A stretch of 64,000 nt of DNA, taken from contig NW_003138337.1 in the NCBI RefSeq assembly GCF_000003605.2, positions 71,545 through 135,544 on the forward strand, written 5' to 3'. The position numbers and the translations under genes are program-made. This DNA comes from Saccoglossus kowalevskii. Taxonomy: Eukaryota; Hemichordata; Enteropneusta; Harrimaniidae. Under the pieces are notes generated by a model. That model did no database searches. It was not told where the DNA came from and saw nothing but the letters and a program-made list of their open reading frames with translations. This document shows positions 25,191 through 34,913 of this stretch, piece by piece (the first letter of the stretch is position 1; each line of letters starts with the position of its first letter).

Positions 25191-26480
25191 TGGGGCTTTC
25201 TTTTCAGAGCCTATTACCATCGTCTTCTCTCGGGTCTATGCTATGACGTATTTCCGCTTTAGGGGCATTCCGAGACACAGCACCTCCGGGAGATCAGTAG
25301 TAAGGTAAAAATAAACAAACAAACAAACAAACAAACAAAAAAGAAACATAATAATTTTCTTATTAAATGTAACTCGCTCTCTCTATATAATGATTTGATG
25401 TTTCTGCCTTGTAGAAAAGCTATGGCATTTAATAAACTTAGCTTTTTCAGTAATTATGTCATTTCAAATAACAAATAGTTTTTCGCGCCATGATTAATAA
25501 TGCCAGGGCCATCTCTGGCTTTTTGAAGCTTATGTCTTTAGCTATTTATAAATGGTACACAATATAATGAAGTGAAATTCATCTTCCCCTTTATCATATA
25601 ATTCATAATCTTGTTTTCAGCTGGAGTTTTGGGTTATGTGAACTGCCAGGCGTGTTTCAATTTCGAAAAATGTTTGCCTTAATTGAAACCTCACGTAATT
25701 CAATGTTTTCTAGTATGGTAAGATGTTTTCAGTTTAATTTCTGTAGATTTTAATTTATTCCTGCTATCTGTCTAAATATGTTATTATTATGACGTCATCA
25801 GTTATACTGTTTTCCATTATATAGCTTTTTCTCTGGATTATTTACCTGTCTTATCTGTGCACCTGTAAAAGTTGTAATAGTTTTTAGAATGTGAGCTTGG
25901 TTGGTGGTTGTTAGTTGTGATTTCACTGCATTGTTCCATGTGGCGTTAATAAACACACCTACTAGTGAAACTCCCCACTGACACACATTATGTGTGCATT
26001 TTTAAACATCCTTTGAAGGAATCCATAATAGTTGAGATGCACCGCTTCTACATCTGTTTTGTAGGCACTCTCATGATCCCTATTTCTCAACTATACTCTA
26101 AAATAGAGAGATGGCCTGCGAGATGTATTTTTCTATATTTTGTTTAAAACCAATTTTCCCTGTTAGTTGAAATAATTCTTTTTTGTATTTTTTTCAAGTT
26201 TGGCTTTTTTAATTATTCCATTTGAGCGCAGTACCGCAACAAATTGTTTAAACTTCTGACAACAGTCAACTCGGTTCCTACGAAAAAGAAAATGTAGTTG
26301 GTTATTTAGTAACTTGTCCATGCTTCAATATTTCATTGCAAAGTTTATCTTCTTCTGTATGAGGCTTTATTATTTGTTGCTTTATTGATTACACTTTTGA
26401 TTATTTATCCAATACATTATTAAAATTTGTTCTGAATCCTTTTAATTTAGTATCGACGTTTTCAGAGTAATTTATTTAGT
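25190..26480. other. Non-coding stretch with (AAAC)n
   Basis: An (AAAC)n run lies at 25313-25340. A short exon-like piece (acceptor ..cttttcag at about 25207, donor AAG|gtaaaa near 25303) has no supported frame. Nothing else is recognised. Confidence 0.4.
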
Positions 26481-26485
26481 ATAAT

Positions 26486-26810
26486 TTAAAGGACGGTAGT
26501 TGTCGCGCCACGCATGCGCAAGATATAAGATTCTCATATGAACAAAGATGGCGATTTTGACTGTTGTGCAGATCAACGAGTACAAACTTAGACGTTACCA
26601 AGTGTTATATTGTAAATAGGTATTTTTTTGGTGATTGGAAGGTATTACAGGAGTCAAAGGCGGTAATTAGTGCAAGTAGTGCAAAGGTAAAACCGGGGGT
26701 AAAACCTCATACTTGCGATTCAATTAAAAGAGCGCATTGGATTGTGGGAAAATCAATGTTTATCAACACAAATGTCGCACATGCGCGGCGCGACGACCAC
26801 TGCCATTTAA
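26486..26810. mobile_element. MITE family M2 copy
   Basis: A 325-bp element bounded by TTAA, with ends TTAAAGGACGGTAGTTGTCG and ..CGACGACCACTGCCATTTAA. Near its left end it has CGCATGCGCA (NRF1-like) and AAAGATGGCG (YY1-like). A second copy lies at 40496-40802. Plus- and minus-strand open frames here are the repeat itself, not genes. Confidence 0.75.
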
Positions 26811-26923
26811 AAGGCGATAGTCGTCGCGCATGTAAACAAACAATGTATTTTACACGCGTTGTATACGTCGCTGTGAGTCCCACATATCGAATAGGACGTG
26901 ACGCAACTACCACCTCCCTTTGA
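26807..26923. mobile_element. MITE family M3 copy, abutting M2
   Basis: Shares the TTAA at 26807-26810 with M2 and runs to ..GTAGTTGCGTCA-type sequence on the other strand. Contains AACAATGTATTTTACACGCG as in the 40864 copy. The right TTAA is decayed (TTGA). Confidence 0.65.
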
Positions 26924-27299
26924 CACAATATAATGTGTTATATAAATTTAAATCATCGTATACATGTGACATTATCTACAACGAAAGTGTTTCTAAAGTT
27001 TATGTGTGCCTTCGGACCGTGACATCCACAGACGCAAGAAACTTTTTTTCACACCGTTAGAGGGGGCTATAATAAATAATTACTATGTTTCAGAATGGCA
27101 AACTGACGTATTGAATTTATGCAATCTCCTTTCCATAGATCTTTGCGCCGATCTCTTCTACGAATATATACTTTCGGTGGTCTAACCGCAAGGAACTATG
27201 GGAAGGAGAATGTCTTCGCGCTTTACGCAAAAGTACCCCTGTTCTAAGGCTATTAGATGCGGAAAATTGAACCCGTTCTTTCTTTCCAAACTATACATG

Positions 27300-27855
27300 T
27301 TAAGGTAGAAGCCTACTCACAATTTTTTGACAAAATTGGTCATAAATCGCATGACAATGTTCATTAGTACAATCATGAAGCTAATGTCTTATGGTACAAT
27401 GAAATAGCATTATTTTGTGTGTTACAGTTAAGTTTTTAGAGAAACGTGTTCTAATATTTCTTGAAAATCGCTATTTTTAGAACAATTCCATAGAACACAA
27501 TGTTAAAGAAAAATTGCATTTTTTGACACTTTTTAAAACCCAGATTTAAAAAAAAAATCAGAACAACAAAAAGTACTCCTTCATTAACAATATATGATTT
27601 TTTTTCAGCCTATGTCACCAGGCTAGATTTTGAGATATTGCATAATATCTCTGCCATAGGAACCTATGGTAAAAGCATTATGATAGTGCCAAAATGGCGA
27701 CTTTCCACTAAAATAAAACTATCAATATCTCGAAAATAAGGCTGGTGACCTCCAACTTTTTTTAAGTCAATATCCCTATATTGCCTTTGAGTACAGTTTG
27801 TTGCAAAATGAATAAATTCTGTTTTTTTTAATTTATGAGTAGGCTTCTACCTTAA
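27300..27855. mobile_element. MITE family M4, complete 556-bp copy
   Basis: Perfect ends TTAAGGTAGAAGCCTACTCA and TGAGTAGGCTTCTACCTTAA, both including the TTAA target. The AT-rich interior has no long frame. A diverged internal copy lies in a TMEM237 intron at 10475-10830. Confidence 0.85.
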
Positions 27856-28029
27856 CAAAACGTTTTTTTCTCCCAAGTTTTAGTGTATCACGTGCGCCAT
27901 TTTACTATAATAACAATACCTTGCAAAACATAGTCCGCGATAAAATGGTTCGTATTTACGTTTTTACTGAAGTCTGACATTAACTTAAATAGTTCGGATG
28001 TCATATATATTTCTTTCCATTTTTTGTAG

Positions 28030-28124
28030 TGCGGTTTCAAATGAAACAACTGCGGAAAAAAATGGCCATGCGTTGTGAGGTGGCAGAGGTACTATTGCGT
28101 AAAACGCAGACTACGGCAATCGAG
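28030..28124 (+). CDS. Candidate coding exon of unknown gene
   Basis: A 95-nt block framed by ..tttttgtag and GAG|gtaact reads, in its only open frame, RFQMKQLRKKMAMRC followed by EVAEVLLRKTQTTAIE. The splice signals are good and the composition differs from the AT-rich flanks. No partner exon can be joined with confidence; the zinc-finger exon downstream is possible. Could be chance. Confidence 0.25.
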
Positions 28125-28199
28125 GTAACTCAAAACATGGCATTTTATAAAACTATTTTTACAATTTATTTACATTTTGAAAACACATTTTTATTTTAT

Positions 28200-28450
28200 A
28201 ATCCTTTTTTAATAACCATTTTTGGTTCTGGAATCGATTTTTAAAAAACACTTTCGTTTCTGCGTTCTGTTTTAATTTTAAAAACCAATATTCAAAATTT
28301 ATTTTCGTTTTCAAAATCTGTTTTCATTTTTAAAATCCATTTTTGTTTTTAAAATCCGTTTTCATTTTTAAAATCCATTTTCGCTTTCAAATTCCTTTTT
28401 CATTTTTAAAAACCGTTTTCATTTTTAAAATCCATTTTCGTTTTTTGTTG
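28200..28450. repeat. Minisatellite, 19-20 bp TTTTAAAATCCRTTTTCRTT units
   Basis: About ten units with R positions alternating A/G. Pure simple-sequence array. Confidence 0.85.
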
Positions 28451-28542
28451 ACCTTTGACTATAGGTATATATGTATTTTTCATTTTAAAGCAAATTTTCC
28501 ATCAGAATTTACATAAAAATCATTGTTGTTTCCCGCCGTACT

Positions 28543-28602
28543 ACAAACACTGGCGGCGCTCTCACTTCGGAAACGGAAGTGAGAGCGCCACTAGTGTTTG
28601 GA
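28543..28602. repeat. Long palindrome with ETS-like sites
   Basis: Arms of about 25 bp (CAAACACTGGCGGCGCTCTC.. and its near-perfect complement GAGAGCGCCACTAGTGTTTG) surround CTTCGGAAACGGAAG. The centre holds two CGGAAG/CTTCGG words. It could be a cruciform-forming promoter element or a very short MITE. Confidence 0.6.
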
Positions 28603-28634
28603 GTGTGGTGTTTATGTTATGTTGAAGGTCGGCG

Positions 28635-28685
28635 ATGAAACTGCTTTGCTGGCGCAAATATGAGGATGACCAGGCCACAATAAAG
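28635..28685 (+). CDS. Candidate first coding exon (GC donor)
   Basis: ATG followed by 16 codons (MKLLCWRKYEDDQATIK) ends at AAG|GCAAGT, the consensus for rare GC-AG introns. It lies just after a GC-rich palindromic stretch, so it may be the start of the zinc-finger gene 3 kb downstream. Purely inferential. Confidence 0.2.
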
Positions 28686-28812
28686 GCAAGTATGAATATC
28701 AATGGCGCTTTTACTTTACACTAATGACATAGATAAACATGGAGACATTTTCGACTTGAGACAGTTACTTCAGTGTTGCGTCTTTGCCGTTGCCTTTCTT
28801 AGTGGGGGACGG

Positions 28813-28920
28813 TCGATTCGTCTCAAATCACATTCGTCCCACAAGTCGATTCGTCCCACAAGTTAATATTAATTCGTCCAATAAGTTAATTCGTCCCAAA
28901 GTCGATTCGTCCACTACCAA
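28813..28920. repeat. Short tandem array of ATTCGTCC(C)A words
   Basis: Six or seven copies of RATTCGTCCCACAAGT-like words in 108 bp. No gene. Confidence 0.65.
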
Positions 28921-29269
28921 CTCGCCAAATAAGCACAAAAATCCAAACAACAAACTGTTCATGTGCTCGTCATGCACTTGCATGCGTAATTGTTCCTTAT
29001 GCCATTTTGTTCCAAAATTGGGTTACTAGTATACCATAGGGGGCAGCAGGCATTATATAACATCTCTGTGCATGTAAATGTTTATTTATCTGATAAACAA
29101 CTCTGGTTATCAGTTATTAAAGTCTGATTGGGATAAACAGCATGTTTTCATTATGCAAATTAAAAACAACAGCTTAAATGTACAGAAAACAGAAAAAAAA
29201 TGTGGGGCATCACCCTTCCAAAATGAAGGTGAAACCTTTTGTGTAAGCAAAATTTGCCCCTCAAAATGC

Positions 29270-29400
29270 AGGAATAGCATTTTAGACGGTCTAGATTTCA
29301 AAATTTTTGAGGGGGAGCATGGCCCGGACCCCTCTAGTAAGGTCACACCTATGGCACAAGGTTGGTAACAAGACCCCCCCCCCCTCAATTCCATGACCTG
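29270..29400. repeat. G-rich dispersed repeat fragment
   Basis: Contains GGGGGAGCATGGCCCGGACC and a C13 run. It has the look of a repeat 3' end (A-rich to G-rich blocks) and gives an antisense open frame without meaning. Class unknown. Confidence 0.35.
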
Positions 29401-29559
29401 CCTCTGAAACCTAGTTAATGATAAACTCACCAGGTGGTCGCTTTGCTCTGCTCATGTGTTATTGACAAATATAGATGTTAATATACATTGTATATAGCAA
29501 TTGTATAAGATAAAATAAAATTTTATTTGGAATGTACCAAAGTAACCTTAAGTAATGTC

Positions 29560-30290
29560 CAATAATAACAACAAAACAATACTTACAGGACTAAAACATA
29601 TCAAGAATATAGAAAATAAATATTTCAAAAATGCCAAGAATGAAAGAATCATTACTTGAAACAATAATGAGAAATAGTTCATCCATGCTAAAATCTTACA
29701 ACATTGGGGCATATATGCGTAGAGCTGCAAGGAATCTAAATCTTTGATTTGACAATTGTTACAATATAAATTTTAATGTTTCTCATCTCCTACTTCATTG
29801 CATTCATAGAGATTACATAGCCTGTTTTCCTTCAAAATATCTTTATGTCTACCGGATTCAATGGAAAGAGAATGTGCAGGTGTTGTAAATTTAGTATAAG
29901 GTATATATTAATCTAAATAATGGTCAAATTCAAAATTTTCTTTGAACACCTGCAAAAGTTAAGCTCACAATTGTTCAACAAATTATTTTTCCACTTCATA
30001 CGGTACAAACATTTGAGCTTATCTTTAAATATCACAAAAATTATTCTGATGTGGGTCTGAATTAGTTAGATCTGATATGATTAGTATTTTTTGGATAAAG
30101 TTAAGCCATGGGTCATGCACAAAAGTTTTGGATTCTTCATAAGCTGCATCAATGATAGAATTGTTTGTTTTTTTACATACTAGTCTTTGATAATATTTCA
30201 TAACTGAGACACAAATATCCAATATAAATGGATATTGACCTAATTCACCTCTACATGGGTCATTAGATGCTTTCCTGTGCACACCCATAA
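29560..30290 (-). mobile_element. LINE ORF2 C-terminal fossil
   Basis: The minus-strand frame 30288-30025 begins MGVHRKASNDPCRGELGQYP, the block that follows the reverse transcriptase in CR1/Jockey-like LINEs (Gly-Val-x-x-x-x-x-Asn..GELG-x-x-P). Further on, broken frames give SIESGRHKDILKENRLCNLY and EVGDEKH, the Cys/His tail, then AYMPQCCKILAWMNYF. Several stops interrupt it. Confidence 0.65.
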
Positions 30291-30299
30291 CTCTTATAC

Positions 30300-31660
30300 A
30301 GAATTTAATGTGAATTAATTTATCTGAGAAAAGTTTTGTTTAAAATTTGCAATTGTCGACTCACTGTTCGTTTTGTTTTTACCAGACACCTCAATTCAGA
30401 GAATCATGATTTTTTCGGGGTAGGCGCTTACCCGAGTACCCACCTCGAAAAAGAGTGCAAATGAAAATTTTGATTCATCAAGTGACAGATTGAGGGGGAT
30501 ATTACGTCTTTGAGAGAAAAATCAAATTACAAAATTAGTTGTGTCATCATTGATGTTTACAATGAAGAAACAGAAATGATCACAAAAAGTATGCACATTT
30601 TATTACAATATTAATTACGTACCACGAGAATTTACGAAATTAAAAACATTAGTCTGTTGGAACACAGTCGTAGTCAAAATTCTCATCATTATCTCCACTG
30701 ACGAATGTGTTGGATCGTACACGAACTCTCGATGAAAATCACTTTCCACCATGATGCATTTGCAGATTTGACCTGCAATAGCGTCCTTTGACCTAATGGG
30801 TCAAGCTGGTTATTAACCAATCAGAATGCTGTGTTGTACCAACATAGTTCTTCGGAAATTCCCGAAGACTTTCCGGTAACGCATCGCGGAAGTGAATTTT
30901 CGATGTCGAAATACGATCTGTTGGAATTGATTTCAGCGAATAAATGACATGGTTTTTAAAAAAAACTGGTAACCAGCCATTTTTGAGAGGTAAACTGTAT
31001 TAACAGGTCATTGTCAAAGCATAGTTTACACATGGTTAATGTAGTCTACGCATTCACAACTTATTCACAGCGGTCAATATCCATGCTGTATCATATAAAA
31101 ACGTTTACCAAGATTCGTTATGCAAGACCAAGTTTTAAAGTAGTTGCATTTTGAAGGGGTGGGCGCTTTGCCGAATGTGACCCCGAATATAAAAATTGCG
31201 CAAAGGGGGAGGGGTGGTGGCATGGGCGCTAATGCGGTCGAGTATAGTATACATGTAATATTTAACACGCTGTAATTTAGTGGCATCCAAATAAAACTGA
31301 AATGTATATACATAACCTTTTAATATTATTTAAAGCTTTCAATTTGTCATGTCTGTGTGTTACACTTTTGTTACTCATTTGCATATACTTATCTTATTCC
31401 TCTTTTATTTCTTCAGTGACGTTTATAGAATGTATTGACAGAATACAGAAGTATATGAAGTATTGATGTGAAAGATTTATGTTGTGGGTTAAAACATTAT
31501 TCTGTACCAACAATTAAACGTCATCTATCAGTGGAGGAACTTATCAATTTGATTATTAGTATAAGGCATTTGAATACTCATACAGAAGAAAAAACTTTGA
31601 AAAGAAGATAATGTTGTGAAACAATGGTTTTAATTAAAAAAAAGGATTTATTATTGAATC
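30300..31660. other. Upstream region of the zinc-finger gene
   Basis: Two G-rich dispersed-repeat-like words (GGGGTAGGCGCTTACCCGAG near 30418 and GGGGTGGGCGCTTTGCCGA near 31157) occur. An acceptor-like ..tttatttcttcag at about 31416 could begin the 5' UTR part of the zinc-finger exon. Confidence 0.4.
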
Positions 31661-31682
31661 CAGTATTTTGAATAATTGCGTA

Positions 31683-33245
31683 ATGGAACAACCAGGTGAA
31701 AAACCATTTCAGTGCCAACTCTGTGAGAAGAGTTTCGGATCTACTTATGTTCTAAAGCGACACGTGCGAACACATACTGGTGAAAGACCATACAGTTGTA
31801 AAATATGCAAAGAGAGCTTTAATCAGTCGAATATTTTAAAATTTCATATGATGACGCACGCAGATGAAAAAACGTTCCACTGCAAAGTGTGTGAAAAGAG
31901 TTTCAGTAGACGCTCCGGTTTAATACAACATATGACAGTACACACTGATGAAAAGCCACACAGTTGCAAAGTTTGCAAGAAAAGTTTCCGACTGTCAAGT
32001 AGTTTGAACAAGCACCTTGTAACCCATACAGAGGAAAAACCATACAGTTGCACAGAATGTGAAAAGAGCTTCAGTTGGGTGAATAGTTTGTCAAGTCACA
32101 TGAAGACGCACACAGGCGACAAACCATTGCAATGTGAGAAAAGTTTTGTGGGGCTTGATGGTCTGAAACACCACATAAGGACACACACGGGTGAAAAAAC
32201 ATTTCAGTGCCAACTCTGTGAGAAGAGTTTCGGAACTACTTATGTTCTAAAGCGACACGTGCGAACACATACTGGTGAAAGACCATACAGTTGTAAAATA
32301 TGCAAAGAGAGCTTTAACCAGTCGAATATTTTAAAATTTCATATGATGACGCACGCAGATGAAAAAGCGTGTCACTGCAAAGTGTGTGAAAAGAGTTTCA
32401 GTAGACGCTCCAGTTTAATACTACATACAAGAGTACACACTAATAAAAAGCACAGTTGCAAAGTTTGCAAGAAAAGTTTCCGACAGTCAAGTACTTTGAA
32501 CAAGCACCTTGTAACCCATACAGGGGAAAAACCATACAGTTGCACAAAATGTGAAAAGAGCTTCAGTTGGTTGTATAGTTTGTCAAGTCACATGAAGACG
32601 CACACAGGCGACAAACCATTGCAATGTATGCAATGTGAGAAAGGTTTTGTGAGACTTGATGATCTGAAACACCACATAAGAACACACACGGGTGAAAAAA
32701 CAACATTTTGTTGCAAAGTATGCGACAAAGGTTTTAGTCGGGCATTTAATCTGAAATCTCACATGGTGACGCATGAAGAGAGAAAATTTCATTGCCAAGT
32801 ATGTGATAAAAAGTTTGCATATTCACTGTCATTTCAAAGCCATATGAAGAGGCACACTGGTGAGCTACCATTTCAATGCAAAGAATGTGAACAAAGCTTT
32901 ACTCTGTCGAAGACTCAGAAACATTACCCTATGTCGACACCTCGTGCAGAAAAAACATCTTCTCGTGAACTGTATGAGAATAGTTTGAAAAGATTAACTG
33001 GTGAGAAAATCTATCATTGTGAGCGATGTGGTACCAGTTTCAGCCATTCATGTCAACTTAATCGACACATGTTATCGAACTCACATTGTGAGATGAGTTG
33101 TACTTCTACTGCTAACAGAATGACGACAAAAGAAAATTCTAGAAAAATTATGTTTTCTACAATATGCCATCCGCATATTTTGTTAGAATGTTTAGAAGCG
33201 GAGAGCGATGGTGAAGAAATGTTCAGGATTAATTTGTTGCTTTAG
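31683..33245 (+). CDS. C2H2 zinc-finger protein, about 16 fingers
   Basis: A 520-codon frame; the ATG at 31683 (MEQPGEKPFQCQLC) is the first in frame after a stop at 31635, and an upstream coding exon cannot be excluded. Fingers follow C-x2-C-x12-H-x3-H with TGEKP-type linkers from residue ~10 to ~430; the last typical finger (YHCERCGTSF..) stands apart at about residue 445-470. Fingers 1-6 and 7-12 are a tandem duplication (495-bp offset). Finger 6 lacks its first Cys and the finger at about 32870 loses its His pair. Such proteins bind DNA in the nucleus; no KRAB, SCAN or BTB domain is visible. The C-terminus is short and acidic (EAESDGEEMF). Confidence 0.88.
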   Translation: MEQPGEKPFQCQLCEKSFGSTYVLKRHVRTHTGERPYSCKICKESFNQSNILKFHMMTHADEKTFHCKVCEKSFSRRSGLIQHMTVHTDEKPHSCKVCKKSFRLSSSLNKHLVTHTEEKPYSCTECEKSFSWVNSLSSHMKTHTGDKPLQCEKSFVGLDGLKHHIRTHTGEKTFQCQLCEKSFGTTYVLKRHVRTHTGERPYSCKICKESFNQSNILKFHMMTHADEKACHCKVCEKSFSRRSSLILHTRVHTNKKHSCKVCKKSFRQSSTLNKHLVTHTGEKPYSCTKCEKSFSWLYSLSSHMKTHTGDKPLQCMQCEKGFVRLDDLKHHIRTHTGEKTTFCCKVCDKGFSRAFNLKSHMVTHEERKFHCQVCDKKFAYSLSFQSHMKRHTGELPFQCKECEQSFTLSKTQKHYPMSTPRAEKTSSRELYENSLKRLTGEKIYHCERCGTSFSHSCQLNRHMLSNSHCEMSCTSTANRMTTKENSRKIMFSTICHPHILLECLEAESDGEEMFRINLLL

Positions 33246-33624
33246 TTACAAGCATCGTAGAAAATCTGGATCTCCACAGCTGGGCAGATCAATATTCCAT
33301 TTCGGGTTAAATACACTGTAAAACACATTAGAATGTTCATACATGTATAACCCATACTGATGATGTTCAGAAACTGGATTGTCATTTATTATTCTCGGAC
33401 ATAAGATACCTTGTAACTAATTTCTTAGTATGAGGACATTTCATTTTGCACGTTTGCATTCAATCATAAAGCCTGTCTGCTCGTGCAATTTGACAACTAT
33501 CCCACAATGCACTATAATTTGAAATTGTGATACAAGTTTTTCATTTGGCTAACATAGAAATTGGAGCCTAACACAGTGAGGCAGTCTGGCAGTGTAAGGC
33601 ATTAGAACATGTACATGAACTTGA

Positions 33625-33630
33625 TAATAA
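33625..33630 (+). promoter_or_regulatory. Polyadenylation signal of the zinc-finger gene
   Basis: AATAAA about 380 bp after the stop codon, the first canonical hexamer on this strand after the frame. Use is inferred. Confidence 0.4.
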
Positions 33631-33731
33631 AGTAGCGTATAAATGCTGACATTTCATTTGTCTATTAATGTACAAGAGCAGAAAGGGTCGCGACATTATC
33701 AATGGCTTGTTTCAAAATGATGATCAAACCA

Positions 33732-33881
33732 CAATCTGATTAAAATCTGATGTAGTTATGAGGCTCCAAATTTTTTTTTTTTTATGACCCTTATAATATT
33801 TATTCGTATTTTAGTTTGAATACATATTATATAAAGGGTCATAAAAAAAAAAATTGGAGCCTCATCGGATTTTAATCAGAT
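33732..33881. mobile_element. Hairpin MITE with 11-bp target duplication
   Basis: Inverted ends AATCTGATTAAAATC and GATTTTAATCAGAT plus TGAGGCTCCAA / TTGGAGCCTCA and GACCCTTATA / TATAAAGGGTC make nearly the whole 150 bp a hairpin. TGATCAAACCA occurs directly before (33721-33731) and after (33882-33892). Target duplications of 9-11 bp point to a Mutator-type element. Confidence 0.75.
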
Positions 33882-33889
33882 TGATCAAA

Positions 33890-34770
33890 CCATTACAGCC
33901 AAGTTTAATGGTTACTCTTTGATGGCTGTCACTATCTTACATTCCTGCAATTTGATTTGTACCGACAAAAGCGTTGGGGGAAGTAAAAAACTACATCGTT
34001 CTGTCAGGCTATGTATACAGATGCGGTCAAGAAATGATGATAGGATTTTGTGGATTGTCATAGATTTAATAACAAGATTCAAAGTACAATGTAATTCAAT
34101 GGTTGCAATTCTATTTTTTTTTATTTTGATTAATGAGAAAACTTTATTTACACACATAGTTAATACAGCTGGGTTGTATTTCGTCATTCGCAGGTGTTAT
34201 TCAGATTAAAATGATTTTCACACTATTGTTTTATTTCACGGTGTTCACACAATTTAGAATATGTGGTCATGGAACCTTTTTATGTGGAAACAAAAATGGC
34301 TACCAAACATGAAAACTGCTGCATTTTGGCATAGACACTCTAACTGAATGCGTGCTAATGCGTGAACCGTTAGGTAAACAGGATTAAAATGAAATACCGC
34401 AGTTTCCCATCCTTCTTTTATATAGGGTCTATGGTTTAGGCCATTTAACATGGTTTCAATGAGAAAGAGATATTTTAATATCTGAATATATAGCAAATAA
34501 TAGTATGATGATGAAAGATGGGTAATTCTGATTGTTACAAATTATTTGGAGATTCTGGGAGATACTATTTATTTCTCCTGAAATAATGATTTTATATGGA
34601 TTCCTATAGAAATTGTTCCAAAAATGCATTTTTTTTTGCATTTTTGTACCGGGTAAAAGCACTCAAAAGCAATATACCCAAATCCAAAATATATAATTAA
34701 GTAATAGTTAATACAAAATATTGTAATATTTCCACCCTACTTAATACCCGCGAATGACGTAAAAACGCTA
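33890..34770. other. Intergenic DNA between zinc-finger and sulfatase genes
   Basis: AT-rich; short open frames without splice support. A TTTATT (AATAAA on the minus strand) at about 34566 could serve the sulfatase 3' end. Confidence 0.4.
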
Positions 34771-34866
34771 CAGTCGTTGCACCCATAGCGAAGTATACAA
34801 CGCGTGTAAAATACATTGTTTATATACACGAAATTCGAACACGCGTGGCAGCTGTGGCGTCTTAAG
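34771..34866. mobile_element. Diverged MITE family M3 copy
   Basis: Shares GTGTAAAATACATTGTTTAT and GAAATTCGAACACGCG with the 40864 copy. It lies about 50 bp beyond the sulfatase stop codon. Ends decayed. Confidence 0.6.
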
Positions 34867-34913
34867 TACACACTATAAAGTATAGGAAACAATCTATTTA
34901 AGCGTAAGCATAA

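Noticed and set aside
26564-26923. 119-codon plus-strand frame and the matching minus-strand frames here and at 40658-40984
   Set aside because: They lie inside the M2 and M3 MITEs and change with each copy; no coding constraint is visible.
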